Source: ZC4RG30 sp039929265 (GTDB lineage Bacteria > Pseudomonadota > Gammaproteobacteria > Steroidobacterales > Steroidobacteraceae). From it: a DNA stretch of 14,194 nucleotides. Position numbers and translations under genes: made by a program. Below are positions 13,710 through 14,194 of this stretch, piece by piece; the first letter of the stretch is position 1; the number at the start of each line of letters is the position of its first letter. The notes beneath the pieces were generated by a model. It made no database searches and was not told the origin of the DNA. It was given only the letters and a program-made list of their open reading frames with translations. The stretch spans positions 1 to 14,194 of the forward strand of contig JBDSRN010000007.1 in the NCBI GenBank assembly GCA_039929265.1, given 5' to 3'.

Positions 13710-14194
13710 ATGACCAGTCCCTTGCATCCGCGACTGCGCGAAGTCACCGAGAGAATCCGGGAACGCAGCAGCGGCCCGCGTGGCGAGTACGTGGCGCGCA
13801 TGCGCGCGGCAAAGTCTAGGGGCACCGTGCGCTCGCAACTGAACTGCGCGAATCTCGCACACGGATTCGCCGCCGCCGGTCCGGACAAGGAGGCGCTGAA
13901 GCGTTCGCCCTGGCCGAACATCGGCATCGTCTCCTCGTACAACGACATGCTTTCTGCGCATCAGCCCTACGAGCGCTATCCCGCCCTCATCCGTGGCGCG
14001 GCGCGCGAAGCCGGTGCGGTGGCACAGTTCGCCGGCGGCACGCCCGCCATGTGCGACGGCGTCACGCAAGGCACTGCGGCGATGGAGCTGTCACTGTTCA
14101 GCCGCGACGTCATCGCGATGTCCACCGCAATCGCGCTGTCGCACAGCATGTTCGATGCGGCCCTGTGTCTGGGCATCTGCGACAAGATCGTGCC
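13710..14194 (+). CDS. edd: 6-phosphogluconate dehydratase, N-terminal part (3' end outside window)
   Basis: The first 161 codons of the enzyme that converts 6-phosphogluconate to 2-keto-3-deoxy-6-phosphogluconate in the Entner-Doudoroff pathway, a cytoplasmic Fe-S dehydratase of the IlvD/Edd family. Near-diagnostic segments are SQLNCANLAHGFAAAG (42-57), SSYNDMLSAHQPYERYP (75-91), GGTPAMCDGVTQG (109-121) and CLGICDKIVP at the window edge. Cys115 and Cys157, in MCDGVTQG and CDKI, are the expected cluster ligands. The ATG at 13710 aligns with the start of known Edd proteins (short N-terminus then TERIRERS); a GTG immediately before it is possible but unnecessary. No strong Shine-Dalgarno motif is present. 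It completes, with zwf and pgl, the path from glucose-6-phosphate to KDPG. Confidence 0.96.
   Translation, partial: MTSPLHPRLREVTERIRERSSGPRGEYVARMRAAKSRGTVRSQLNCANLAHGFAAAGPDKEALKRSPWPNIGIVSSYNDMLSAHQPYERYPALIRGAAREAGAVAQFAGGTPAMCDGVTQGTAAMELSLFSRDVIAMSTAIALSHSMFDAALCLGICDKIV

Overview
The window is high-GC, gene-dense bacterial chromosome. The protein set (Entner-Doudoroff genes zwf, pgl and edd; a YqhA/UPF0114 membrane protein; a MarR-controlled RND efflux pair; a prokaryotic OPT transporter; a DUF4112 protein) suggests a proteobacterium, most likely a gammaproteobacterium of the Xanthomonadales/Steroidobacterales type. That placement is inferred from protein style only. I see no tRNA, rRNA, CRISPR array, insertion sequence, integrase or phage gene.

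Layout. (1) 1-2845, plus strand: the 3' part of an alpha/beta-hydrolase gene, coupled through an ATGA overlap to an OPT-family transporter. (2) 2842-3246, minus strand: two very small genes, a 47-residue zinc-ribbon protein whose stop overlaps the OPT stop and a roughly 59-residue protein with a C-terminal membrane anchor. (3) 3381-5817, minus strand: a tight three-gene operon read VOC protein -> MOSC protein -> UPF0114 membrane protein. The VOC protein carries a 117-residue Lys/Ala/Pro tail resembling histone H1 or AlgP. (4) 6010-10830: a MarR-family repressor gene (minus) divergent from a periplasmic adaptor and an RND permease (plus). The gap between them holds a striking palindromic operator with three half-sites that overlaps candidate promoters for both directions. 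(5) 10930-14194: sugar catabolism. zwf and pgl (minus, GTGA overlap) lie back to back with a DUF4112 membrane protein gene and the start of edd (both plus, edd cut by the window end).

How the genes work together. zwf, pgl and edd give glucose-6-phosphate -> 6-phosphogluconolactone -> 6-phosphogluconate -> KDPG; eda, and possibly glk, would be expected beyond the right edge. The adaptor and permease form two of the three parts of a drug/solute efflux pump, with no outer-membrane channel gene next to them. The MarR protein very probably represses both itself and the pump through the shared palindrome. The VOC/MOSC/UPF0114 operon has no obvious single pathway.

Gaps. No gene-free stretch exceeds 300 bases. 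The longest, 5818-6009, holds the VOC ribosome-binding site at one end and a hairpin overlapping the marR stop at the other; I see nothing else convincing in it. The gap 10831-10929 and the adjoining pgl end hold two stem-loops at the convergence of the RND and zwf-pgl operons. The gap 13619-13709 holds an inverted repeat upstream of edd.

The most unusual items are the VOC-histone-like fusion, the three-half-site operator, the 11-bp gap between the divergent zwf and DUF4112 starts, and the zinc-ribbon microprotein.
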